Shown: positions 27,430 to 34,128 of the stretch, piece by piece | How the letters are laid out: every line of letters starts with the position of its first letter | Position numbering within the stretch: position 1 is the first letter of the stretch | From: a virus | DNA: 43,325 nt | Virus record (IMG/VR): IMGVR_UViG_3300047494_000040 | Coordinates: 1 to 43,325 of that record | Reading direction: 5' to 3' (one strand) | Translations under genes and position numbers: made by a program | The notes under the pieces: generated by a model | Told to the model about the DNA's origin: nothing | Seen by the model: the letters and a program-made list of their open reading frames with translations, nothing else | Database searches by the model: none

Positions 27430-27603
27430 ATGAAAATAAATAAGAAATGCAGCTGTGGAAGAGTTCATTTTGAGATCCCAAAGGATCGCAGGGAGTGGAT
27501 CGAGGACAGCAAAGTTATTGGTTGGCTGTGGGAATGTTCATGCAAGTCCACCCTCTTTTTCCCCGCCTATACACTGAAGAACCTGCTCAAGGAGGCCGTA
27601 TGA
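27430..27603 (+). CDS. 57-residue Cys-containing protein
   Basis: ATG 27430 with GGGAGAG upstream. MKINKKCSCGRVHFEIPKDR, then WLWECSCKSTLFF; CxC pairs about 28 residues apart make another possible zinc site. The stop overlaps the lipoprotein ATG (ATGA), and its last codons (AAGGAGG) are the lipoprotein ribosome site. Confidence 0.68.
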   Translation: MKINKKCSCGRVHFEIPKDRREWIEDSKVIGWLWECSCKSTLFFPAYTLKNLLKEAV

Positions 27604-28148
27604 AATATCTAAGCTTGTTGCCCATCCTTTTCTTGATGGCCTGCGGTTCAGGCGGAGGAACCACACCGAATTTTTTATCTCAGAACCCGGCCACACCCGG
27701 GGCGACTCCGGGCGCCACTCCGGTTCCAACAGCGACGCCGAGTCCGACCCCAGGGCCTACGCCTGTCGCTACTCCAGTTCCTACACCATCGCCATCTCCT
27801 ACGCCTGGGTTTACAAAACTAAACTGCACGACGTTCAACAACAATGGTCCTCAAGCTACCTGCACAGGTGCAAACCTTGGTACTAGCCAGATCACGATGG
27901 ACTTTAGCCCGTACCTAACACCCACGTCTGTGGTTCTCACGATCACCGTACAGAACAATCTCGGTGCTGGCGAGCCTTACGGTAACCCTCAGCCAGAGAC
28001 ATGCCAGAACGAGTATGAGGGCTTAACTGACTGCACATGCATCAACGTGACCTTCTACGACAACGTTCAACATTTGGCGGCCGGTCCTTACGTTTGGTGC
28101 GGTACAGGTATCGATACTACTAAGAACTTTTTAGATTACCTACAGTAG
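27600..28148 (+). CDS. Outer-membrane lipoprotein with Pro/Thr stalk and six-Cys domain
   Basis: 182 residues from ATG 27600, with AAGGAGG at the ideal distance. Signal peptide MKYLSLLPILFLMAC with a lipobox-like LMAC (Cys15) and GSGGG after it, which favours the outer membrane over inner retention. Residues about 28-66 are a repetitive Pro/Thr/Ala stalk (ATPGATPVPTATPSPTP type). The C-terminal 110 residues have six cysteines and beta-type sequence (TSVVLTITVQNNLGAGEPYG). Phage lipoproteins in early operons often block superinfection at the cell surface; that role here is inferred from build and position. Confidence 0.78.
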   Translation: MKYLSLLPILFLMACGSGGGTTPNFLSQNPATPGATPGATPVPTATPSPTPGPTPVATPVPTPSPSPTPGFTKLNCTTFNNNGPQATCTGANLGTSQITMDFSPYLTPTSVVLTITVQNNLGAGEPYGNPQPETCQNEYEGLTDCTCINVTFYDNVQHLAAGPYVWCGTGIDTTKNFLDYLQ

Positions 28149-28157
28149 GAGTTTGGA

Positions 28158-28454
28158 ATGTTGATCTATCTTATCTTCGGACATTACCTCGGTGACTTTG
28201 CGCTACAGAATGACTTTGTGGCGAAGTTTAAGGCCCCTGGTTCCGCGCCGTTCTGGTTCCACGTCATGACCGGCCACTGCGCCATACATGCCGGAATAGT
28301 ATTCATGGCCACCCATAATCCGGTTGCCTCCGTGGGAGAATTCATAGCCCATTTTTTAACTGATTCGCTGAAATGCAAAGGAACGCTTTCGTTTAATCAG
28401 GATCAGCTTATCCATATCGTATGTAAAATAATTTGGTGGAGGATCTCTTTATGA
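28158..28454 (+). CDS. DUF3307-like membrane protein
   Basis: 98 residues from ATG 28158 (AGGAG upstream). HYLGDFALQNDFVAKFK, WFHVMTGHCAIHAGIVFMAT, GEFIAHFLTDSLKC and NQDQLIHIVCKIIWW match DUF3307, with conserved H..D..Q, H..H, H..TD and DQ..H positions inside membrane helices. This conserved His/Asp pattern suggests metal binding. Function unknown in phages. The stop overlaps the next ATG. Confidence 0.75.
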   Translation: MLIYLIFGHYLGDFALQNDFVAKFKAPGSAPFWFHVMTGHCAIHAGIVFMATHNPVASVGEFIAHFLTDSLKCKGTLSFNQDQLIHIVCKIIWWRISL

Positions 28455-28732
28455 ATCACACGCGCGGACCCTGGAGGGTCCTCAATTCAGACCTGGTAAA
28501 GGACATTTTTATATACTCGATTCATGATAACAACAAAGTTCCCATCTGCACGGTGGACCGGGATCAGGCCTCGAATGCTCCACTTATTGCGGCGGCTCCG
28601 GAACTTCTCTTTGAATTAAAAATGGTTGTTAAGCTGCTTCAGAGCTACCCCGAAGATAAGCGGTGCTTTACCCCGGAACTCATAACCCTGTGGGAGAGAC
28701 TTGTCGTGAGGGCGGAGGGTGATGAGCCATGA
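28451..28732 (+). CDS. HTxGPW-type early phage protein
   Basis: 93 residues. The start ATG 28451 overlaps the previous TGA. It begins MNHTRGPWRVLNSD and has ASNAPLIAAAPELLFELKMV, the widespread small phage family with GPW...ANA-LIAAAPELL. Function unknown; usually in early or recombination regions. It overlaps the next gene by ATGA. Confidence 0.75.
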   Translation: MNHTRGPWRVLNSDLVKDIFIYSIHDNNKVPICTVDRDQASNAPLIAAAPELLFELKMVVKLLQSYPEDKRCFTPELITLWERLVVRAEGDEP

Positions 28733-28971
28733 GAAGTTGGGATCCGTTCGAAGATCACGAATGCATGTCTGTCTTTATCGAGGACGAGGAAGACGATTTC
28801 GTTGAATTCTGTACCATTCGGTCGCTCGCTCCGGACTACACCTCTGAACCAGCCAAGTGGTACTGCGAGACCCATGCTAGACGCTACACCGAATTTGCGG
28901 TCAGGTATCGCGAGGACATGTTGCTTAATGAGGCCGATAGGGCAAATGACTTAATAAAAGGAGGACCATGA
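28729..28971 (+). CDS. Hypothetical acidic protein
   Basis: 80 residues from ATG 28729, ATGA-coupled. MRSWDPFEDHECMSVFIEDE is followed by CTIRSLAPDYTSEPAKWYCE and a helical tail. Cys/His/Asp spacing (HEC ... YCETH) could bind a metal. The end supplies the AAAGGAGG ribosome site for the next gene. Confidence 0.6.
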   Translation: MRSWDPFEDHECMSVFIEDEEDDFVEFCTIRSLAPDYTSEPAKWYCETHARRYTEFAVRYREDMLLNEADRANDLIKGGP

Positions 28972-29258
28972 CTAAGATAGACACTCAAAGCGTATCAGCC
29001 CTAATACGGAAGCAAGTGAATATTCACGGAGAGCTTCACCTCGACGCGCAGAGGACCGCGCTGCTCATAAACTGGTTGATGCTGATCGAGCACAACAACA
29101 TACAGCTGCACGCCAAGTTCAAGAACCTAGTGGACGCCATAAATCCAATAGTTAACATACCAAAGGCCCTGCACGACGACATCGAGAAGATGATTAAAGA
29201 AACCAAAGAGACTCTTAGAAATGGGATGCCGATTGACAATGGAGGACAGGATGAGTAA
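28968..29258 (+). CDS. Hypothetical 96-residue helical protein
   Basis: ATG 28968 overlaps the previous TGA, with AAAGGAGG upstream. Largely helical: RTALLINWLMLIEHNNIQLH, INPIVNIPKALHDDIEKMIK. No membrane segment of sufficient length and no known motif. Member of the coupled plus operon. Confidence 0.62.
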   Translation: MTKIDTQSVSALIRKQVNIHGELHLDAQRTALLINWLMLIEHNNIQLHAKFKNLVDAINPIVNIPKALHDDIEKMIKETKETLRNGMPIDNGGQDE

Positions 29259-29475
29259 GGTGCATGAAAATAAAGATGGAGAAAAAATGAAACCTGCAAG
29301 AACACTCACTGACCGTTTTCCTAATAGGCCCGAGACCGTGCTCATACAGGCGGACCTCGACGTTGCTCTTCACGCTAAAGTTAAGGCTAAAATGGAGAAG
29401 CTGAAGAAGACGAAGATCATTACATGGAAATCACTAATCGAACTCGCGCTAGAGAAATGGTTGGAGGAAGTATGA
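29251..29475 (+). CDS. Hypothetical small protein, possibly ribbon-helix-helix
   Basis: 74 residues from ATG 29251 (GGAGG upstream), overlapping the previous stop. RPETVLIQADLDVALHAKVK, then KTKIITWKSLIELALEKWLE suggests a strand followed by two helices, like small MetJ/Arc-type DNA-binding proteins. If so it may regulate this operon. The call is tentative. ATGA overlap to the next gene. Confidence 0.55.
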   Translation: MSKVHENKDGEKMKPARTLTDRFPNRPETVLIQADLDVALHAKVKAKMEKLKKTKIITWKSLIELALEKWLEEV

Positions 29476-29624
29476 CAAAGAAGAAAGCAGCAGCTTCCGA
29501 GAAGAAGTCCGTTGCTAAGCCTAAGACTAATGGAACTGGGTTAAACGAATTCAAGAGCTGGCTCGACAAGAAGAGCAAGGCCAAATCTAAGAAGACCCTT
29601 CCTAAGATTGTTAAGAAGAAATGA
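29472..29624 (+). CDS. Lys/Ala-rich histone-H1-like protein
   Basis: 50 residues from ATG 29472, overlapping the previous TGA. MTKKKAAASEKKSVAKPKTN, then a short helix (LNEFKSWLDKKS) and a Lys-rich tail (AKSKKTLPKIVKKK). About one third lysine. It resembles the tail of bacterial histone H1-like proteins and would bind DNA or RNA by charge. Confidence 0.62.
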   Translation: MTKKKAAASEKKSVAKPKTNGTGLNEFKSWLDKKSKAKSKKTLPKIVKKK

Positions 29625-29643
29625 AGTCTGGACCTTCAAGCTA

Positions 29644-29672
29644 TTGACAATTCGACACGTAGGTAGTTATGC
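29644..29672 (+). promoter_or_regulatory. Isolated -35-like TTGACA (weak promoter candidate)
   Basis: A perfect TTGACA at 29644-29649 lies in the 44-base gap before the next gene, but the best hexamer at 17 bases (TTATGC) is a poor -10 and overlaps the start codon. I list it only as a candidate internal promoter. Confidence 0.25.
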
Positions 29673-29920
29673 GCTATCCTGTTCATGTAGACATCTTTGA
29701 ACTGCCGATCCGAAACGGAGGCATGATGCATAACTCTGATAAATCAGATGAAGGTCCAGTACACTTCTACAGAGGGGAACCCCTCATACTTACTCGCCAT
29801 GGCCACACTCAGCGCGTTTTCTTTGTGGAGAAGATGGTTAATAGGACTAGTAAGATCGTAAATAAAGATGGTTTCTTAGACGTGGTCTTTGATTTCGAAC
29901 TCAGCAGGATCGAGGATTGA
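29669..29920 (+). CDS. Hypothetical 83-residue protein
   Basis: ATG 29669 with AGGTAG upstream. Beta-rich: YPVHVDIFELPIRNGGMMHN, RGEPLILTRHGHTQRVFFVE, GFLDVVFDFELSRIED. Histidine-rich middle. No family recognised. The stop overlaps the next TTG start. Confidence 0.6.
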   Translation: MRYPVHVDIFELPIRNGGMMHNSDKSDEGPVHFYRGEPLILTRHGHTQRVFFVEKMVNRTSKIVNKDGFLDVVFDFELSRIED

Positions 29921-30192
29921 GTCTCGTTAAACCCAAGAGAATATTTGACCTAGCCCTTTTAAAAACCTACCGTGATATGCCGTGCGCCTGTAGGCCTCCG
30001 CACATAGGGCAGGTGACGGGTCATCACATAAAGTCAAAAGGCAGCGGCGGAGACGATGTACCTTCTAATATTATTCCGCTCTGCATGTCCCATCATTCAG
30101 AGATTCACACCATAGGCAGCAAAAAGATGATGGAAAAACACCCGCAGCTAAGCCATTATCTGAACCATGACGGTAAGGCAAAGAGCGGGTAA
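29917..30192 (+). CDS. HNH nuclease (DUF968/NinG-like)
   Basis: 91 residues, start TTG 29917 overlapping the previous TGA, GAGG upstream. CACRPPHIGQVTGHHIKSKG (Cys23, Cys25, His36-His37), GGDDVPSNIIPLCMSHHSEI (Asn51, Cys56, His59-His60) and His64 form an HNH nuclease of the type seen in phage recombination genes. It overlaps the RecU-like gene by 26 bases, suggesting a joint role in recombination or resolving DNA junctions. Confidence 0.8.
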   Translation: MSLVKPKRIFDLALLKTYRDMPCACRPPHIGQVTGHHIKSKGSGGDDVPSNIIPLCMSHHSEIHTIGSKKMMEKHPQLSHYLNHDGKAKSG

Positions 30193-30664
30193 GTTGGCCA
30201 AGGATGCAGGAACCACCTTCGAAATGCTCTTCGAGGCGCATTGCAATAGGCATCAGATAGGCTTTGTGAAGATCCCGGACGGATGCCGCCGCGTGAGAAC
30301 CTCCTGGGGCGTGAAGCTTGTTCCGGTCAGGACGCCCTTTGACTTCGTAATCTGTAAGCAAGGAATGGCGGCAGCGCTCGATTGTAAGACTATTAACAAG
30401 ACGAGGTTTAGCTACACAGCACTGGATCTCCATCAGCTCGAGGCGCTCGCGAAAATAAGCGCACACATAGTCTCAGGGTACATCATTTGGTACAGAGAGT
30501 CCGACAGAGTATGCTTCTACACCATTGAAGAGCTCCGGGCCCTTAAGATCAAGACGAGCCTAAAGGATTCGGAGGGACTCTACCTCGGAAGGGCCGAAGA
30601 CCTCGATCCTAGTCTCATACTAAATCTCCGAGCAAATCACATCTCACAGGGAGTGCTGATATGA
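30167..30664 (+). CDS. RecU-like Holliday junction resolvase
   Basis: 165 residues from ATG 30167. Nuclease core: Glu19 in TTFEMLFEAHC, Asp59 in PVRTPFDFVICK, and Asp72-x-Lys74 in AALDCKTINKTRF; then LDLHQLEALAKISAHIVSGY and YIIWYRESDRVCFYT. This is the PD-(D/E)xK order of RecU resolvases. It would cut branched DNA before packaging and complement the RecE/RecT-like pair on the other strand. Confidence 0.8.
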   Translation: MTVRQRAGKLAKDAGTTFEMLFEAHCNRHQIGFVKIPDGCRRVRTSWGVKLVPVRTPFDFVICKQGMAAALDCKTINKTRFSYTALDLHQLEALAKISAHIVSGYIIWYRESDRVCFYTIEELRALKIKTSLKDSEGLYLGRAEDLDPSLILNLRANHISQGVLI

Positions 30665-30891
30665 CAAGATACGAGGTTCAGAGGTATTTTGAGATTTGGA
30701 AGATGTACGAGCCACAGGAAAGCTGCGAGTGCGCCGACCACCACGCGGATAACAAAAATGTTTGCAAACGAGAACGTGCTTGGAGAGACTATTGCCAGGC
30801 AAGAGACATATTCATAAAAGAGAACAAGACAAATAAAAAGAAACCAGACCGCAGGGACTTGTTTGAGTCCTTCGATAACGGGAAACACTAA
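30661..30891 (+). CDS. Hypothetical Cys/His protein
   Basis: 76 residues from ATG 30661, ATGA-coupled to RecU. MTRYEVQRYFEIWKMYEPQE, then CECADHHADNKNVCKRERAW, a Cys/His cluster fit for zinc, and a basic helical C-terminus. No family recognised. Confidence 0.6.
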   Translation: MTRYEVQRYFEIWKMYEPQESCECADHHADNKNVCKRERAWRDYCQARDIFIKENKTNKKKPDRRDLFESFDNGKH

Positions 30892-30892
30892 C

Positions 30893-31156
30893 TTGAACAA
30901 AAAAGAAATCGACGCAGAGACCCACAGGCTGGCTGTAAAGATCCGGGACATCCTAGGCACCCACATGGCGAAGTTCGAGGACAAAGAGCGCCATGAGTGT
31001 GTTATAAGCTGCCTGGTGGCACTTGGAACTCAAGTCGGTCGCATTAAGCGCCTGGCAGTGTCAGTGGGCGTAGTGGGCGAGAAAGAGTTCGATAATTATT
31101 TTGATGGAGTAGCCGATGGCGAGTATAAAAAAGACTACATGCACTACAATTCCTAA
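30893..31156 (+). CDS. Hypothetical 87-residue helical protein
   Basis: Start uncertain: TTG 30893, two bases after the previous stop, or ATG 30863 inside the previous gene. Helical: ETHRLAVKIRDILGTHMAKF, CVISCLVALGTQVGRIKRLA, then FDNYFDGVADGEYKKDY. Probably a cytoplasmic accessory protein. Near the end of the plus operon. Confidence 0.55.
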   Translation: MNKKEIDAETHRLAVKIRDILGTHMAKFEDKERHECVISCLVALGTQVGRIKRLAVSVGVVGEKEFDNYFDGVADGEYKKDYMHYNS

Positions 31157-31304
31157 GACAATCCTACGTCGGGCTAATGAGCCGATACAGAACAAAAAAG
31201 AGACGATCCAGAGATCCATGCAGTCCCAGGCCAATGAGTTCATCAGTGAGAAGAAATCAGAGCGTGAGCCTCATAACCGGCCGCACCAGTCAAGACAAGT
31301 ATGA
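31116..31304 (+). CDS. Hypothetical basic protein, convergent with the lysis genes
   Basis: 62 residues from ATG 31116 (GGAG six bases upstream), starting inside the preceding gene by 41 bases. Polar and basic (ASIKKTTCTTIPKTILRRAN, EKKSEREPHNRPHQSRQV), little secondary-structure signal. Its last 62 bases overlap the lysis gene on the other strand; no terminator is visible there. Real status uncertain. Confidence 0.42.
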   Translation: MASIKKTTCTTIPKTILRRANEPIQNKKETIQRSMQSQANEFISEKKSEREPHNRPHQSRQV

Positions 31305-31545
31305 GCACAAGCTCCACCGTGCTAAGCCCGCCGTTTCCGTCCTTAATCTGCTTGTGAGCGGCGGCGTTCTCGTCGAAGGCGTTGGCGATCGCGACGGCCC
31401 CTTTCCTATCCGTAGACCAGAATATGTTGGGGTCGCCGGGCTTCAGTGAAGCCGGAAGGTCAGCTCTTGACGAGCCCGTCCAGCTTAGAGCGCAAAGCAT
31501 CGTCAGGCAGAGCAGCGTTCGCATCCTCAATAATTTTATCACCAA
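31243..31545 (-). CDS. Exported protein with C-terminal anchor, spanin-like (tentative)
   Basis: Up to 100 residues; TTG 31545 or GTG 31542 follow AGGAG. Signal peptide around KLLRMRTLLCLTMLCALSW with an Ala cleavage site (SSRA), a short periplasmic part (DLPASLKPGDPNIFWSTDRK) and a C-terminal membrane helix (STVELVLILVLTGAAGYEAH). Its 5' end overlaps, in another frame, the end of the membrane protein upstream, like overlapping Rz/Rz1 spanin genes. There is no lipobox, so it is not a standard outer-membrane Rz1. It lies last in the lysis cassette. Confidence 0.5.
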   Translation of the reverse strand: MVIKLLRMRTLLCLTMLCALSWTGSSRADLPASLKPGDPNIFWSTDRKGAVAIANAFDENAAAHKQIKDGNGGLSTVELVLILVLTGAAGYEAHALISSH

Positions 31546-31666
31546 GTTGTCTCCTAAGTTGAGCGTTAGAAGATTCGGCCTGCCGCATCCGTATCTCAGT
31601 CCAAATGGCCCAAGCTGCGAACACGGCGGCCGTCGCTGCCTTTATGATACCAGCAGTTGATATCAA
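31460..31666 (-). CDS. Small membrane-anchored coiled-coil protein (i-spanin-like, tentative)
   Basis: 68 residues from ATG 31666, overlapping the upstream TGA by ATGA. An N-terminal membrane helix (AGIIKAATAAVFAAWAIWTE) followed by a periplasmic-type coiled coil (AESSNAQLRRQLGDKIIEDA). Build and place after the endolysin and holin-like genes suit an inner-membrane spanin subunit, though it is much shorter than lambda Rz (153 aa). Confidence 0.5.
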   Translation of the reverse strand: MISTAGIIKAATAAVFAAWAIWTEIRMRQAESSNAQLRRQLGDKIIEDANAALPDDALRSKLDGLVKS

Positions 31667-32004
31667 GTGGCAGGTCCGCTCGTATTATTAAAAGCGGTCC
31701 CCATGCTGGTCAGAAGAGACTGTACCTTCTGAAGCAGCGCCACTACGGCTGCGATCAGACCCTCGGCGAACAAGAACCATGACACGGGCTTTTGTGTAGG
31801 AACTCCGCGAGCCGCAAGCTCGGTCAGAACAAATGAGAGGACCATGATCAGTCCTGTGGGCACTGTCGATGGGACCTTAGTTGTGGCGGTGGTGACCGCG
31901 GATATTACTGATTGACCTGCGGGTGTCGAGGTAACTGCGGGCGCGACCTGTGCGAAGACGGCTACTGAAGAGAACAGGACAAGCGTAAACAACAATAATT
32001 TCAT
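31663..32004 (-). CDS. Holin-like membrane protein
   Basis: 113 residues from ATG 32004 with AAAGGAG upstream. A signal-like N-terminus (MKLLLFTLVLFSSVAVFAQ), a Thr/Pro linker, then two membrane helices (TGLIMVLSFVLTELAARG, SWFLFAEGLIAAVVALLQKV). It follows the lysin gene by 16 bases. A holin or pinholin role is the natural guess. The N-terminal signal peptide is unusual for holins, though signal-arrest designs exist. Confidence 0.55.
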   Translation of the reverse strand: MKLLLFTLVLFSSVAVFAQVAPAVTSTPAGQSVISAVTTATTKVPSTVPTGLIMVLSFVLTELAARGVPTQKPVSWFLFAEGLIAAVVALLQKVQSLLTSMGTAFNNTSGPAT

Positions 32005-32020
32005 TTTAGGTACTCCTTTT

Positions 32021-32446
32021 TTAGATTAATCCGAGGTCTATATTTAAGATTTCTAGGTAGTCTTGTCGGTAGTGAAAAGGTCGTACCCTGGAGTAGGCAC
32101 CGCGCTGCGCTGCTATTTCTTTTGAGAGCGTGTCAGCCGTTCCGTGCCCAGCCTCCAGGACATGTTTATCGTCTAAGAAGATTGCGACGTGGTCAATGGA
32201 GTTTAGTGATTTGCCGTAGAAAACAAGTGAGCCGGGCTTCGATACTCCTAGCTTAGATTGGTCTTTAAACTTGTTGTAGAGCTGTTGGGATCCGAACTCC
32301 TCGTTCGTGCCGATGGCTCCGAGCGCCTTTAATACTTCGCACACCAGACCTGAGCAATCTTCTCCCGTCAGCGGATTTTTTCCACCGAAGATGTATGGAA
32401 TATTAAGGTATGAAAGCAAAAGTCTCTGATAAAGTTCTATGCTCAC
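32021..32446 (-). CDS. Endolysin, NlpC/P60 cysteine peptidase
   Basis: 141 residues, GTG 32446 with AAGGAG upstream, overlapping the previous TGA. YIFGGKNPLTGEDCSGLVCE contains the catalytic Cys31 in the DCSG motif; PGSLVFYGKSLNSIDHVAIF contains catalytic His86; the third polar residue is near HVLEAGHG (His95 or His101). It cleaves peptide bonds in peptidoglycan. No signal peptide, so it needs a holin to reach the wall. Single-domain, typical of Gram-negative phages. Confidence 0.88.
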   Translation of the reverse strand: MSIELYQRLLLSYLNIPYIFGGKNPLTGEDCSGLVCEVLKALGAIGTNEEFGSQQLYNKFKDQSKLGVSKPGSLVFYGKSLNSIDHVAIFLDDKHVLEAGHGTADTLSKEIAAQRGAYSRVRPFHYRQDYLEILNIDLGLI

Positions 32447-32889
32447 TTCTTACTCCTTACCATGATCATTTCGCTCGAGAGGCGCTTCACTTCGGATTCG
32501 ATGTGTTTGTTTTTTTCGTGTACGCCCGTCGCTATCTTCACAAGCTTATCGGCAGTAACTTGAACAGCATAAACCTTTTCTATTGCCGCACCTGAGTCAT
32601 GAATGGCTTGACGTATCTCGTCGGACATTTGGTTGAGTATTTTCGAGTGGTTGGCGACGCTGGATTTCGAGTCCTTCATCATCTCCAATATGAGTGAGTT
32701 TACCCTATCCGTGAACGCGATGAAGTTCTGTTCAGTTTTAACCTGGCCACGTCTTAGCTCGGCTATGGCCTCTATTATATTGGTCTCGACCCAGGCTTTG
32801 AAAAGTATGACGACCAGGCCCCAAGCGAAGGCCCCACCACAGAGGCTTAGGAGTAGCTTTAGCCATCCCGGAGCCTCAACTGTTTCCAT
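32443..32889 (-). CDS. Membrane-anchored coiled-coil protein in the lysis cassette
   Basis: 148 residues from ATG 32889. One N-terminal membrane helix (KLLLSLCGGAFAWGLVVILF) then a long coiled coil (IIEAIAELRRGQVKTEQNFI through SEVKRLSSEMIMVRSKK). The topology (N-in, C-out) and length resemble an inner-membrane spanin (lambda Rz, 153 aa) better than the shorter gene at 31460; a type III-like holin is another option. Located between the fibre and endolysin genes. Confidence 0.58.
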   Translation of the reverse strand: METVEAPGWLKLLLSLCGGAFAWGLVVILFKAWVETNIIEAIAELRRGQVKTEQNFIAFTDRVNSLILEMMKDSKSSVANHSKILNQMSDEIRQAIHDSGAAIEKVYAVQVTADKLVKIATGVHEKNKHIESEVKRLSSEMIMVRSKK

Positions 32890-32892
32890 GTG

Positions 32893-34116
32893 TTACTGGT
32901 AGTACTCCTTGACCACTATAATACCAGTTGCGCCTGCGCCGCCGGCAAAACCAGATGAGCCAGCCGAACCGGCAGAGCCTAGGGCTCCGACAACATATGA
33001 GTAACTAGACAATAAGGAGAAGATCGAGGCAAGTATATAACCGCCTGCGCCACCGCCGCCACCGCAATATCCAGTACCTTCGCCGCCGCCACCGCCGCCA
33101 CTTCCTGTGTTAGGAATGGCTGCGGCACCAGAACCAAGTAGTCCGCCACCACCACCTGCACCCCCAAGAGGAGATGTTCCTCCTGAGCCGCCACTTCCGT
33201 TCACTGCCGCACCGGAATCAGTAGCGCCAGAATCACCATATGATCCTGATAAAGCGAGGCCTATAGGACCAGACCCTAAAGATGCCGTACCTCCTGCTCC
33301 TCCTAAAAGTGAAGTTGAACCGGGCGATCCTGTTCCTCCACCAGCAACTAAAAGGGAAGTTCCAAAGGTAGTATTTCCACCATTTCCACCAGCGCCACCG
33401 CCACTTATTCCACTACCACTACCGCCACCACCACCACCGACTGCCATCACCTCTAGGTAAAGTGGCTGTGAAACGGACACGAAAGTAATTGTCGCATCCC
33501 CTGTGCCAGACGCCTTAGTCAAGGTTCCAGTAGGAGCGGCCGCACCGGTTCCGGTCGTCACAAGCTGACTTCCGCCGGATATCGTCTGAGAGATCGTAAA
33601 AGTCTGAGAGTTATTCGTATAGGTAGCTCCAACTGTCGCGTTGGCAGGAAGAGTCTTGAATGAATAGCTTGGAGTATATGTACCTGAACCGCTTGTGAAG
33701 ATCTGAAGCGTTGGATGAAGGGGCCCATTAACCGGCAGCCAAAAGGAGGCTGATGTCACAGCATTGTTTAGGTTAGTGTCTACTAACGAGAAGTAAAGCT
33801 TCCCGGTCCCGTCGTTCACGACCGAGCCTTTATAGTAAGTGGTTCCGGAGTCCCATTCTCCCCCAGCAGTCTGAAGAAGATAGGCAACCTGATAAGCCAT
33901 GACATAGCAGTAAGAGTTCATGTCCTCGATCGCCGGACTGTTGCCTCCCAGGATTGCACCAAACCATCCTTCCACCCACCCAGAGAGTGCTTGTATTACC
34001 GCAGGATCGGTCGAGTAAGCTGGTGATGCGGCCGCGAGACTTCCGAATTGTGCGAGCTGCTGAAAGCCCGCTGTGGACCCGAATACCTGTGCTGTCTTCC
34101 TTACTATCTTCGCCAT
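32893..34116 (-). CDS. Tail fibre/adhesin with glycine-rich tip domain
   Basis: 407 residues from ATG 34116. The N-terminal region (about 1-140, FGSTAGFQQLAQFGSLAAAS, GWVEGWFGAILGGNSPAIED) resembles fibre proteins that dock to the baseplate. A short beta domain follows, then from about 225 a glycine-rich region (GGGGGGSGSGISGGGAGGNG type) with PGSTSL-like breaks, ending GATGIIVVKEYYQ. Such glycine-rich tips form polyglycine II helices with variable loops that bind receptors (as in S16/T2 gp38 adhesins). It would determine host range. It lies between the baseplate I-like gene and the lysis genes. Confidence 0.75.
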   Translation of the reverse strand: MAKIVRKTAQVFGSTAGFQQLAQFGSLAAASPAYSTDPAVIQALSGWVEGWFGAILGGNSPAIEDMNSYCYVMAYQVAYLLQTAGGEWDSGTTYYKGSVVNDGTGKLYFSLVDTNLNNAVTSASFWLPVNGPLHPTLQIFTSGSGTYTPSYSFKTLPANATVGATYTNNSQTFTISQTISGGSQLVTTGTGAAAPTGTLTKASGTGDATITFVSVSQPLYLEVMAVGGGGGGSGSGISGGGAGGNGGNTTFGTSLLVAGGGTGSPGSTSLLGGAGGTASLGSGPIGLALSGSYGDSGATDSGAAVNGSGGSGGTSPLGGAGGGGGLLGSGAAAIPNTGSGGGGGGEGTGYCGGGGGAGGYILASIFSLLSSYSYVVGALGSAGSAGSSGFAGGAGATGIIVVKEYYQ

Positions 34117-34128
34117 TTAATTTCTCTC

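Noticed and set aside
27203-27481. 92-codon minus frame across the divergent control region
   Set aside because: It would cover the promoters and antisense two zinc-ribbon genes, with no ribosome site.
31177-31449. 90-codon plus-strand frame over the lysis gene
   Set aside because: Mostly complementary to the signal-peptide gene, and no ribosome site is seen.
33107-33460. Proline-rich 117-codon plus-strand frame
   Set aside because: Its proline and alanine runs are the complement of the glycine-rich fibre codons.
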